NCBI GenBank assembly: GCA_035263845.1
Contig: DATFQY010000117.1
Location: 1 to 52,102 of the forward strand
Direction of reading: 5' to 3'
Length of the DNA: 52,102 nucleotides
Source of the DNA: JAWOLE01 sp035263845
GTDB taxonomy: Bacteria > Acidobacteriota > Thermoanaerobaculia > UBA5066 > Gp7-AA6
The notes under the pieces were generated by a model that was not told where the DNA came from, did no database searches, and saw only the letters and a program-made list of their open reading frames with translations. Made by a program: the position numbers and the translations under genes. Below are positions 33,764 through 41,954 of the stretch, in pieces; within the stretch, counting starts at the first letter, position 1; each line of letters begins with the position of its first letter.

Positions 33764-36298
33764 ATGAACGAGTCGCTGTCGGCCGCCATCGCCTTCGCCG
33801 CGGACCTCGCGATCAAGGCCACCTTCCTTTTCTCCCTCACGCTCGCCGCCGTCGCGCTCCTGCGCCGCTCCGGCGCCGCCGCCCGGCACTTCGTCGGGAC
33901 CGCCGGGCTCCTCGGCGCCCTGACGCTCCCGCTTCTGACGGCCGCGCTGCCGCGCGTCGAGATCCCGCTGCTGCCCTCGCCCGTCCCGAAAGCGCACTCG
34001 GCCGCCTCTCCAAAGGGCAAGCCGGTCCGCGAATGGCGCTGGTCGCGCCTGGCGAGCGAGAACGACTCCACGCCGGTCTCGGACATCAACGAAAAGACCG
34101 CCGTGCCCGTCCTCCAGGCATCCGAGGCGAAAGCTCCCGAAGCCGCGCCCATCTCCTCCCCGGACCCGGTGCGGATCCCCTGGCTTCCGGCTTCGCTCGC
34201 GCTCTGGGCCGCCGGAACGCTCCTCGTCGGGGTGCGCCTCGCGGTCGGGATCGGGAGGGTGCGCCGGATGCGCATCGAGGCCGAGCCGCTTGGCGATGCC
34301 GAATGGACGAACGAGGCGGCGGAGCTTTCTCGCCAGCTCGCCGTCCGCCGCTCCGTCGAGCTGCTCGAGAGTCGTAAGGTCCCCGTGGCCATCACCTCCG
34401 GCCTCTTCCGCCCGTTCCTGCTCCTGTGCCGGCAGGCGCGCCAGTGGGCGATCGAGCGGCGGCGCGTCGTGCTGCTGCACGAGCTCGCGCACGTCAAACG
34501 CGCCGACTGGATGTGGCTGCTCCTCGCCGAAGCCGCCGTCGCTTTCTACTGGTGGCACCCCTTGGCGTGGGTCCTCGCCCGGCAGGTCCGCCGTGACGGC
34601 GAGAAGGCCTGCGACGACCTGGTGCTGAAGGCGGGAACAAAGCCGTCGGTCTATGCGGGACACTTGCTGGGAATCTTCCGGTCGCTCCATGCCGCGGACG
34701 TCGTTGCGCCGGCCGTCGCGTCGTCCCGTCCCTCGCACTTCGAGGGGCGGCTGCGATCGATCCTGGATCCGAAGAGCGCCACCCGCGAGTTCCCCCGGTT
34801 TCGTGCGGCCCTCGCCGGAGCGGCGCTGATCGCCGTCGCCGTGGCCGTTTCCGCGGTGGCGCCGTGGGCGCCCTCGTGCTCCGAGACGATCGCCGATTCC
34901 GATATGTCCCGGGCGCGCGCGGTCAAGGCGGTGAGGGCGGAGAAAGCGACCGCCTCCTCGCACGAGGCCTCCTCCTGCCCGAATTCGAAGGCCAAAACGG
35001 CGAAGGCCGCCGTCCCGGTTCAGACCGCCGAGGTGGAGTCTTCCGAGTCGCCGTCCGAATCGGTGGAAGAGTCCGAGGAGCAGCTACCGGAGACCGGGCG
35101 CACGCTGCCCGCGATCCTGAAAGACCTGGAGAAGGTCAAGGACTCCAAGGGCGGGCTCGTCCGCGCCTCGCAGGGCTTCACGAAGGCCGGCAAGCACAGC
35201 GGCGGCGAGTGGTACAGCCGGGGCATGGACCTTCACCACGACGAGCGCTACGAGGAAGCGATCCAGGCCTTCGAGAAGGCGATCGACGCGGGCTACCGCG
35301 AGGATGCGTCGAGCTACAACATCGCCTGCGGCTACGCCCTCCTCGGAAACCGCGACAAAGCTTTCGAGTGGCTGCACAAGGCGATGGACGCCGGTTTCGA
35401 CCTGCAGAAGTACCTCGGGCGCGACGACGACCTGGACAACCTGAGGTCGGACCCGCGTTGGAGAGACCTGCGGAAGGCGGTCGAGCAGCGTCCCTCCGCT
35501 CGCGCCGAGCGGGAGGCGGCGGCCGCGGCGGCCCGCTACGAGCGGCTCGTCGCGAAGAACCCGAAGGACGGCGAGGGCTACTACAACGTCGCCAAGGACC
35601 TTCTCGACGCCGGCCGCTACGACCTCTCCGCGAAGGCCTTCGCCGAGTCGGCGGCGCGCGGCTACCGGGTTCCGACTTCGCTCTACAACGAGGCCTGCGC
35701 GCTCTCCCGCGGCAACCAGACGCGAGCCGCTCTCGACACGCTCCAGAAGGCACTCGACAACGGGTTCGACCAGCCGGGCCTCTTCGACAAGGACGACGAC
35801 TTGGACAACCTCCGCAGCGACCCGCGATTCGCGCAGATCGCGAAGGAGGCCCGCGACCTGTCGCTGCCGGGCTACGGCACCGACAACTGGTTCAAGGGGC
35901 TCTCCGGGCGGCGCGCGAAGTGGCGGGAGGCCGCGCAGCACTTCGAGCAGTACGCGCAGGCCCATCCCCAGAAGGCCCGCGCCTGGTTCAACTACGGGTT
36001 CGCCTCGCTCGCGGGCGACCGGCCGGAGGCGGCGGTCGACGGCTTCAAGAAGGCCTACGACCTGAACTACCGCAAGCCGACGACCATGTACAACCTGGCG
36101 TGCAGCTACGCGCGCCTGGACCAGAAGGATGTGGCGTTTGACTGGCTCTTCAAGGCGCTCGACGCCGGGTTCGACGCGACCGGGACGCTGCGGGGCGACG
36201 AGGACCTGGACAACCTCCGCGGCGATCCGCGGTTCCGCAAGGCGCTGGAGATCGCGCGGGCGAAGGACAGCAAGTACCACGACGAGGACGAGGACTAG
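33764..36298 (+). CDS. M56 (BlaR1-like) membrane metalloprotease fused to three TPR modules
   Basis: This 844-residue protein has a BlaR1-type N-terminus. Several membrane spans (FLFSLTLAAVALLRR, GLLGALTLPLLTAALP, ASLALWAAGTLLVGVRLAVG) surround the zinc motif VVLLHELAHVKRADW (HELAH at residues 239-243), with WWHPLAWVLARQVR after it and a further span near 346-370. The expected penicillin-binding sensor domain is absent. Instead there is an acidic Ser/Glu-rich linker and, from about residue 480, three homologous TPR modules, each ending in a DLDNLR-x-DPR motif (near residues 555, 677 and 812). Being extracytoplasmic, these probably sense a protein or peptide signal and control cleavage of the BlaI repressor. 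The gene starts one base after blaI ends. A strong terminator follows. Confidence 0.9.
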   Translation: MNESLSAAIAFAADLAIKATFLFSLTLAAVALLRRSGAAARHFVGTAGLLGALTLPLLTAALPRVEIPLLPSPVPKAHSAASPKGKPVREWRWSRLASENDSTPVSDINEKTAVPVLQASEAKAPEAAPISSPDPVRIPWLPASLALWAAGTLLVGVRLAVGIGRVRRMRIEAEPLGDAEWTNEAAELSRQLAVRRSVELLESRKVPVAITSGLFRPFLLLCRQARQWAIERRRVVLLHELAHVKRADWMWLLLAEAAVAFYWWHPLAWVLARQVRRDGEKACDDLVLKAGTKPSVYAGHLLGIFRSLHAADVVAPAVASSRPSHFEGRLRSILDPKSATREFPRFRAALAGAALIAVAVAVSAVAPWAPSCSETIADSDMSRARAVKAVRAEKATASSHEASSCPNSKAKTAKAAVPVQTAEVESSESPSESVEESEEQLPETGRTLPAILKDLEKVKDSKGGLVRASQGFTKAGKHSGGEWYSRGMDLHHDERYEEAIQAFEKAIDAGYREDASSYNIACGYALLGNRDKAFEWLHKAMDAGFDLQKYLGRDDDLDNLRSDPRWRDLRKAVEQRPSARAEREAAAAAARYERLVAKNPKDGEGYYNVAKDLLDAGRYDLSAKAFAESAARGYRVPTSLYNEACALSRGNQTRAALDTLQKALDNGFDQPGLFDKDDDLDNLRSDPRFAQIAKEARDLSLPGYGTDNWFKGLSGRRAKWREAAQHFEQYAQAHPQKARAWFNYGFASLAGDRPEAAVDGFKKAYDLNYRKPTTMYNLACSYARLDQKDVAFDWLFKALDAGFDATGTLRGDEDLDNLRGDPRFRKALEIARAKDSKYHDEDED

Positions 36299-36335
36299 AA
36301 AAGCCGGCAGTCAACAGTCCTCCTAACCAAAGCCC

Positions 36336-36371
36336 CCCTCCCAGCGTCCAACTCGCTGGGAGGGTTTTTTT
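36336..36371 (+). terminator. Rho-independent terminator of the BlaI/M56 operon
   Basis: CCCTCCCAGCG (36336-36346) pairs perfectly with CGCTGGGAGGG (36354-36364) around a 7-nt loop, followed by seven Ts. It ends transcription of the repressor and protease pair before the adaptor gene at 36450. Confidence 0.92.
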
Positions 36372-36449
36372 CTTGACAGGAACCTCGGTCCCTCCCGTGC
36401 GTACACACGTTCAGGCGCCGGTGGTGGACTGGTTTCCGGGGAGGGCGGC

Positions 36450-37556
36450 ATGCGTAAACTCTTCAAAACTCTGATCATCCTGGTATTCCTCGTGGCGGTC
36501 GCCGGAGCCCTCTATGCCCTGGCGCGCGCCAACAAGGGGGACAAGGACGGTCCGAAGCAGGTCTCCGTCGACATCGGCTCGATCACCGAGAAGGCGATCG
36601 CGGTCGGCCAGATCCAGCCGCGCCAGAAGTTCTCGATCAAGTCCAAGCTCTCCGGGATCGTCCGGAAGTGTCTGGTCAACGTCGGAGACCGGGTCCGGGC
36701 GGGCGATCCGATGATCGAGATCGCGCCGGACACGACCCCGCAGGAGTTGACCGACGTGGACCGCCAGCTCGATTCGGCCCGCGCCTCCTACGACCGGGCG
36801 CAGGCGGACTTCGCTCGCGCACAGGAGCTCGTCCGGCAGGGCCTCATGCCCAAGTCGGACATGGACGCCCGCCGCGAGACCTTCGAGCTGGCCAAGATCG
36901 CTCTCTCCAAGGCGCAGCAGAACCAGGAGCTGACCCGCCGCGGCCGGATCACCGGAGCGGGAGTCTCGATGGAGTCGATCGTCCGTGCTCCGGCCGAGGG
37001 CACGGTCCTGACGCGCGCCGTCAACCCGGGCGACCCGATCACGCCGCTGACCTCGTACCAGCCGGGGACCGAGCTCGCGACCGTCGCCGACATGAGCGAC
37101 CTGATCTTCAAGGGCACGGTGGACGAGATCGACGTCGGCAAGCTGAAGGTCGGGCTGACGGCGCGGATCAAGGTCGGGGCGCTGCCCACCGACGTCGTGA
37201 CCGGGCACGTCTCGCGCATCGCGCCGCAGGCGCAGCAAAAAGACGGCGCGACGCTCTTCGACGTCGAGATCGAGCTCGACAAGTCGGGCGGCATCGTCCT
37301 GCGCGCCGGGTACTCGGCCAACGCCGACCTGATCATCCGGGAGAAGAAAGACGTCGTCATCGTCCCGGAGCGCGTCGTGACCTTCGAGGACGGCGGCAAG
37401 AAGGCGTTCGTCGAGCTTCCCGGCGGCGACCCCAAGGCCGAGCCGAAGAAGACCGAGATCAAGATCGGGATCTCCGACGGGATGAACGCCGAGGTCCTCT
37501 CGGGCCTGAAAAAGGGCGACAAGGTCGTCGAGAGGCCGCCCAAGAAGATCTCGTAA
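36450..37556 (+). CDS. MacA/HlyD-type periplasmic adaptor
   Basis: This 368-residue membrane-fusion protein has an N-terminal anchor (LIILVFLVAVAGALYALARA, residues about 8-27). A lipoyl-like segment follows (SIKSKLSGIVRKCLVNVGDR and APAEGTVLTRAVNPGD). A short helical hairpin (RASYDRAQADFARAQELVRQ) comes next, then beta-barrel domains (GTVDEIDVGKLKVGLTARIK). It has about half the hairpin length seen in some RND partners. The GGGGAGGG ribosome site lies 8 nt upstream of the ATG. It is the first gene of an adaptor-permease-permease-ATPase operon, equivalent to MacA with MacB split into parts. No outer-membrane factor gene is near. Confidence 0.9.
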   Translation: MRKLFKTLIILVFLVAVAGALYALARANKGDKDGPKQVSVDIGSITEKAIAVGQIQPRQKFSIKSKLSGIVRKCLVNVGDRVRAGDPMIEIAPDTTPQELTDVDRQLDSARASYDRAQADFARAQELVRQGLMPKSDMDARRETFELAKIALSKAQQNQELTRRGRITGAGVSMESIVRAPAEGTVLTRAVNPGDPITPLTSYQPGTELATVADMSDLIFKGTVDEIDVGKLKVGLTARIKVGALPTDVVTGHVSRIAPQAQQKDGATLFDVEIELDKSGGIVLRAGYSANADLIIREKKDVVIVPERVVTFEDGGKKAFVELPGGDPKAEPKKTEIKIGISDGMNAEVLSGLKKGDKVVERPPKKIS

Positions 37557-37561
37557 TCCGA

Positions 37562-38797
37562 ATGCTGACCGTCAAGGACGCGCTGCGGCAAATGTTCCGC
37601 GACATGCGGAGCCAGAAGCTGCGCACCCTTCTGACGGTGTTCGGGATCGTCTGGGGCACGGTCGCCGTGACGCTGCTCGGCGCCTTCGGCCAGGGGCTTC
37701 ACAAGCAGATGATCAAGAACTCCGCCGGCCTCGGGGACCGCATCGCGATCGCGTGGCCGGGCTTGACCTCGATGCCGTACGAAGGGTTGGGGCGCGGCCG
37801 GCGCATCCGCGTCCGCGAGGAGAACGTGGACGCGGTCCGCCGCGACGCCGCCGGCATCGTCGCGATCTCCTCGGAGTACTCCGACACGCTGAAGCTCCAC
37901 TACGGATTGAAGACGGTCGCCGTGGACGTCTCGGGCGTCTCCGCCGAGTTCGGCTCGATGCGCAACCTGATTCCCGAGGCGGGCGGCCGCTTCATCAACG
38001 CCGTCGACGACCGGGAGCAGCGCCGCACGCTTTTCCTCGGCGACAAGATCGCCAAGGAGATCTTCGGCAAGTCCGCCGCCGCGATCGGCAAGACCGTGAT
38101 CTACGGCGGGTCGCCGTTCCTGATCGTCGGGGTGCTCGAGTCGAAGATCCAGAACTCCAGCTACAACAGCCGCGACGATGGGCGCGCCTACATGCCGGGC
38201 TCGACCTTCCGCGCGCTGACCGGGGCCAAGTACGTCAACAACATCGTGTACCAGCCGCTCTCCCCCTCGCAGTCGAAGGCGGTCACCGACAACGTCCGGG
38301 AGGTGCTCGCGCGGCAGCTGCGCTTCGACCCGAAGGACAAGGAGGCGCTCTCGGTCTGGGACACGGCCGAGCAGTTCAAGTTCCTCGACGTTTTCTTCCT
38401 CTCCTTCCGGCTCTTCCTGGGGATCGTCGGCTGCTTCACGCTCGTCGTGGGCGGCATCGGCGTCTCCAACATCATGAACGTCGTCGTCGAGGAGCGCACC
38501 AAGGAGATCGGGATCAAGATGGCGCTGGGAGCGCGCCAGCGGTGGGTCCTCCGGCAGCTGCTGCTGGAGACGATCCTCATCACCGCGATGGGCGGCGCCG
38601 TCGGCTTCGCGATCTCCTGGGGCGCCTGCGCGATCTTCCCGAAGTTCGGTGTCACTCGGTTCGTCGGGGACCCGGAGATCTCGCTGCCGGTCGCGGCGTT
38701 GACCGCGGTGGTCCTGGGAGTGACGGGGCTGCTGGCCGGCTATTTCCCGGCGCGGGAGGCCTCGAGGCTCGACCCCGTCGTGGCGATGAAGCTGTGA
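37562..38797 (+). CDS. MacB-type ABC permease (FtsX domain), first copy
   Basis: The 411-residue permease has an N-terminal span (LRTLLTVFGIVWGTVAVTLL), then a periplasmic MacB_PCD-like domain of about 230 residues. The C-terminal FtsX domain has three spans (LFLGIVGCFTLVVGGIGVSN, LLETILITAMGGAVGFAISW and ALTAVVLGVTGLLAGYFPAR). The coupling sequence EERTKEIGIKMALGARQR contacts the ATPase. It resembles the permease part of MacB, which exports macrolides, lipopeptides or outer-membrane material in other bacteria. The stop overlaps the next permease as GTGA, so the two are co-translated and probably form a heterodimer. Confidence 0.92.
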   Translation: MLTVKDALRQMFRDMRSQKLRTLLTVFGIVWGTVAVTLLGAFGQGLHKQMIKNSAGLGDRIAIAWPGLTSMPYEGLGRGRRIRVREENVDAVRRDAAGIVAISSEYSDTLKLHYGLKTVAVDVSGVSAEFGSMRNLIPEAGGRFINAVDDREQRRTLFLGDKIAKEIFGKSAAAIGKTVIYGGSPFLIVGVLESKIQNSSYNSRDDGRAYMPGSTFRALTGAKYVNNIVYQPLSPSQSKAVTDNVREVLARQLRFDPKDKEALSVWDTAEQFKFLDVFFLSFRLFLGIVGCFTLVVGGIGVSNIMNVVVEERTKEIGIKMALGARQRWVLRQLLLETILITAMGGAVGFAISWGACAIFPKFGVTRFVGDPEISLPVAALTAVVLGVTGLLAGYFPAREASRLDPVVAMKL

Positions 38798-40050
38798 GCC
38801 CGCGCGACGTCAAGGTCGTCCTCCACCTCTTCGCGCGGTCGGCGCGGCTCCAGAAGAAGCGCGCCACGCTGACGATCGCGTCGATCGCGTGGGGCACCGT
38901 CACGATCCTGCTTCTGCTCGCCTTCGGAGAGGGCCTGAAGCGCCAGCTCTCGACCAACGAGAAAGCCATGGGAGAGAACCTCGCCATCCACTGGCCCGGC
39001 GAAACCTCCAAGGTCTGGAAGGGGCTCCCGGAAGGCCGCCCGATCCAGCCGCGCATCGACGACATCGCGGCGCTCCGCGAGCGGATCCCGGAGGCGGACG
39101 TCTGGGGCGAGATGCGGACCGGCCGGACCAACATGACCTACGGCCGCAAGACCGTCAACGGTCAGCTCTCCGGCGTCAACTGGATCTACGGCGATCCGCG
39201 CAAGCACTTCCCGCGCCCCGGCGGAAGGTTCTTGAACGCCCGCGACGAGGACGAGAAGCGACGGGTCGTCTTCCTGGGCTACGAGCTCGCCGAGGACATC
39301 TTCGGCAAGGAGGAGCCGGTCGGCAAGACGCTGCTCATCAACAACTCCCCCTTCACCGTCATCGGCGTGATGGAGAAGAAGACGCAGACGTCGGCCTACG
39401 GAGGCCAGGACAAGAACCACGCGGTCATTCCGATCACGACCTACAAGGCGGTCATCGGGCGCGACCGACTCTGGGTGCTCGTCATCCACTCGAAGCGCTC
39501 GGAGGACATGGAAGAGGTCCTCGCCCACGCCAACGAGGTCATGGCGGCCCGCTACGGCTACGACCCGAAGGACGACCACGTCTGGGGGATCTGGAACACG
39601 GTCAAGGGACAGGCGGTCGGCGACAAGATCCGGCTCGGCATGGAGATCTTCTTCGGGATCATCGGGGCGCTGACGCTCGTCATCGGGTGCGTCGGCGTCG
39701 CCAACATCATGTACGCCGTCGTCAAGGAGCGGACGAGGGAGATCGGCGTGAAGATGGCGCTGGGGGCGCGGCGCGGGTGGATCACCGGGCCGTTCCTGCT
39801 CGAGGGGATGCTCTACACATTCGTCGGCGGATTGGCGGGAGCGGCGATCGCGATCCTGATCGTGACGCTGCTGGATTTGATCCCGCAGGAAGGGGCTCGC
39901 GTCCTCCAGTTCATGGGCAAGCCGACGCTCTCCTGGCCGATCGGCGCCGCCACGGTCGCCATCCTCGGAACGGCGGGGCTCCTGGCCGGGTATTTTCCCG
40001 CGAGGCGGGCCGCGGCGATCGATCCCGCCGCGACGTTGAGGTACGAATGA
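38794..40050 (+). CDS. MacB-type ABC permease (FtsX domain), second copy
   Basis: This 418-residue permease is a paralogue of the preceding one with the same layout. The first span is ATLTIASIAWGTVTILLLLA, followed by a periplasmic domain (LAIHWPGETSKVWKGLPEGR near the start, then GGRFLNARDEDEKRRVVFLG). The C-terminal FtsX spans (FFGIIGALTLVIGCVGVANI, GMLYTFVGGLAGAAIAILIV and AATVAILGTAGLLAGYFPAR) carry the ERTREIGVKMALGARRG coupling motif. Identity with the first copy is visible across the FtsX part, so the pair arose by duplication. The start GTG at 38794 overlaps the previous stop; the stop overlaps the ATPase ATG. Confidence 0.92.
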   Translation: MSPRDVKVVLHLFARSARLQKKRATLTIASIAWGTVTILLLLAFGEGLKRQLSTNEKAMGENLAIHWPGETSKVWKGLPEGRPIQPRIDDIAALRERIPEADVWGEMRTGRTNMTYGRKTVNGQLSGVNWIYGDPRKHFPRPGGRFLNARDEDEKRRVVFLGYELAEDIFGKEEPVGKTLLINNSPFTVIGVMEKKTQTSAYGGQDKNHAVIPITTYKAVIGRDRLWVLVIHSKRSEDMEEVLAHANEVMAARYGYDPKDDHVWGIWNTVKGQAVGDKIRLGMEIFFGIIGALTLVIGCVGVANIMYAVVKERTREIGVKMALGARRGWITGPFLLEGMLYTFVGGLAGAAIAILIVTLLDLIPQEGARVLQFMGKPTLSWPIGAATVAILGTAGLLAGYFPARRAAAIDPAATLRYE

Positions 40051-40745
40051 CACCCGACACGCGGATCATCGAGATGCAAGGGATTCGGAAGGTCTACGAC
40101 ACCGGCAAGGTCAAGGTCGAGGCGCTGAAGGGGATCGACCTCCTCGTCACGATGGGAGAGTTCGTGGCGATCGTGGGGCCCTCGGGGTCCGGGAAGTCCA
40201 CGCTGATGAACCTGATCGGTTGCCTCGACACGCCCTCGGACGGCCGGTACCGGCTGGCCGGCGAGGACGTCTCGAAGTTCGGGCGCGACGACCTGGCGGA
40301 CGTGCGAAACCGGCGCGTCGGCTTCGTCTTCCAGGGGTTCAACCTTTTGCCGCAGATCTCGGCTTTCGAAAACGTGGAGATGCCCCTCGTCTTCGGGGGC
40401 ATCTCTCCGAAAAAGAGAAAGCTGCGGGTCGAGGAGCTGCTCGGACGGGTCGGCCTGGCCGACCGGATGGAGCACAAGCCGACGGAGCTCTCCGGCGGGC
40501 AGATGCAGCGCGTCGCGATCGCGCGGGCCCTGGCGATGAAGCCGGATGTGCTGCTGGCCGACGAGCCGACGGGCAACCTCGACTCCTCGGCGGGCGGCGA
40601 CATCATGGAGCTCTTCACGGACCTCTGGAACCAGGGCGCGACCGTCATCGTCATCACCCACGACATGACCCTCGCCCGCCGAGCCTCCCGCATCGTCGAA
40701 ATCCACGACGGCCGAGTCGTCACCGACAAACCCGTGGCAGCGTAA
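40047..40745 (+). CDS. MacB/LolD-type ABC ATPase
   Basis: The 232-residue ATPase carries Walker A GPSGSGKSTLMNLI near residue 40, Q-loop VGFVFQGFNLLPQI, signature LSGGQMQRVAIARALA near 140, Walker B LLADEPTGNLDSS and H-loop VIVITHDMTLARR. The sequence GCLDTPSDGRY and the LSGGQMQRV block are typical of the MacB/LolD subgroup that works with FtsX-fold permeases. It is the last gene of the four-gene operon, and its ATG overlaps the previous stop as ATGA. It should energise both permeases. Confidence 0.94.
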   Translation: MTPDTRIIEMQGIRKVYDTGKVKVEALKGIDLLVTMGEFVAIVGPSGSGKSTLMNLIGCLDTPSDGRYRLAGEDVSKFGRDDLADVRNRRVGFVFQGFNLLPQISAFENVEMPLVFGGISPKKRKLRVEELLGRVGLADRMEHKPTELSGGQMQRVAIARALAMKPDVLLADEPTGNLDSSAGGDIMELFTDLWNQGATVIVITHDMTLARRASRIVEIHDGRVVTDKPVAA

Positions 40746-40827
40746 GCGCCCGATCGCCAGGTGATGGCGTAAAGGACGGGCGGACGGGTCCTGCCACGGT
40801 TGTGCTCGTATTACGATCGAAACAAAC

Positions 40828-41808
40828 ATGTCGAGAATGGCTCGCCGTCCCCTAGCGGCGCATCTGCTTTGGCTCGGCGCGGCTTCAATCCTTTTCGGTG
40901 CGAGCCCGAAAACCGAGGAGGCTGTTCGCCTCTTCGAAGCCCACCGGACCGCCGAGGCGCGCCCGCTCCTGGAGGCCGCGGTGCGGGAGGACCCCGCCGA
41001 CGCCCGCGCCGCCCACTACCTCGGACGAGCGCTCCTCGCCGCCGACGAGGTGGACAAGGCGGTGGAATGGATGGAGAAGTCCGTCTCGCTCGATGGGATC
41101 CAGGTCGATTACCACCTCTGGCTCGGGCGCGCCTACGGCGCCAAGGCGATGCGGGCGAACGTCTTCCAGCAGCCGTCGCTCGCCGGAAAGGTCCGCCGCG
41201 AGTTCGAGCGGGCGAGCGCGCTCGATCCCGAGAACCTCGAGGCGCGGTTCGGGCTGATCGAGTTCTACCTGCGGGCTCCCGGCGTCATGGGAGGGTCGCT
41301 GGCGAAAGCGCAGGAACAGGCGGCGGAGATTCGCAAGCGCGACGCCCTGCAGGGACACCGAGCCACGGGCCGCGTCGCCGAGCACGAGAAGTGGTACGAC
41401 GCGGCGCGGGCGGAGTACGCCGCGGCGTTGAGAGACTTTCCCGAAAGGACCGAGCCGTACTACTGGATGGCGTCCTTCTACGAGCGCCGGAAGGACTACG
41501 GCCCCGCCTTCCAGATGTACGAAAAGCTCGTCGAGAACAAGACCGACGAATTCAACGCCTGCTACCAGATCGGCCGCGCGGCGGGCGTCTCGGGAGAGAA
41601 CCTCGACCGCGGGGTCGAGTGCCTGAAGCGTTACCTCGGCCATGCGCCGGGCGCGGAGGACCCTTCGCTCGCGTGGGCGCACTACCGGCTTGGCGCCGTC
41701 TACGAGAAGAAGCGCGAGAGGGACCTCGCGAAGGCGGAATACAACACCGCGCTCTCCCTCGACCCGGGCCTGAGGGACGCGAGGCACGCGCTGGCGGCGA
41801 TCAAGTAA
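40828..41808 (+). CDS. Secreted TPR-repeat protein
   Basis: A signal peptide (AAHLLWLGAASILFGAS, about residues 8-25) precedes roughly six TPR-like helix pairs. Examples are EEAVRLFEAHRTAEARPLLE, ARAAHYLGRALLAADEVDKA, PYYWMASFYERRKDYGPAFQ and WAHYRLGAVYEKKRERDLAK. TPR proteins act as protein-binding scaffolds, and this one would lie in the periplasm. It follows the ABC operon by 82 bp, with its own TATTAC element, so it may be a separate unit. It shares no special sequence with the M56-linked TPR modules beyond the general fold. Its partner is unknown. Confidence 0.78.
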   Translation: MSRMARRPLAAHLLWLGAASILFGASPKTEEAVRLFEAHRTAEARPLLEAAVREDPADARAAHYLGRALLAADEVDKAVEWMEKSVSLDGIQVDYHLWLGRAYGAKAMRANVFQQPSLAGKVRREFERASALDPENLEARFGLIEFYLRAPGVMGGSLAKAQEQAAEIRKRDALQGHRATGRVAEHEKWYDAARAEYAAALRDFPERTEPYYWMASFYERRKDYGPAFQMYEKLVENKTDEFNACYQIGRAAGVSGENLDRGVECLKRYLGHAPGAEDPSLAWAHYRLGAVYEKKRERDLAKAEYNTALSLDPGLRDARHALAAIK

Positions 41809-41827
41809 TCACGCGGCTCAGCCACGT

Positions 41828-41953
41828 AGATCCTTCGCTGCGCTTCGCGCTCGCTCAGGATGACAAGTCTTTTCGCCGCGCACGCACCATTGTCATCCTG
41901 AGTGAAGCGGAGCGGCCGAAGGATCTTCGGCGGTCAGCCGCGTTGGAATGACA
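41828..41953. repeat. Interspersed palindromic repeat, copy B
   Basis: AGATCCTTCGCTGCGCTTC...CTCAGGATGACA (41828-41874) is followed after a short unrelated stretch by TGTCATCCTGAGTGAAGCGG...GAAGGATCTT (41891-41926). The arms match copy A but stand in reversed order, so the hairpin opens outward. It ends 2 bp from the alpha-2-macroglobulin stop, between two convergent genes. Confidence 0.8.
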
Positions 41954-41954
41954 A

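Noticed and set aside
36373..36378. TTGACA just after the terminator, a possible -35 box for the adaptor operon
   Set aside because: The next -10-like hexamer (TACACA) lies 23 bp away, too far for a standard promoter.
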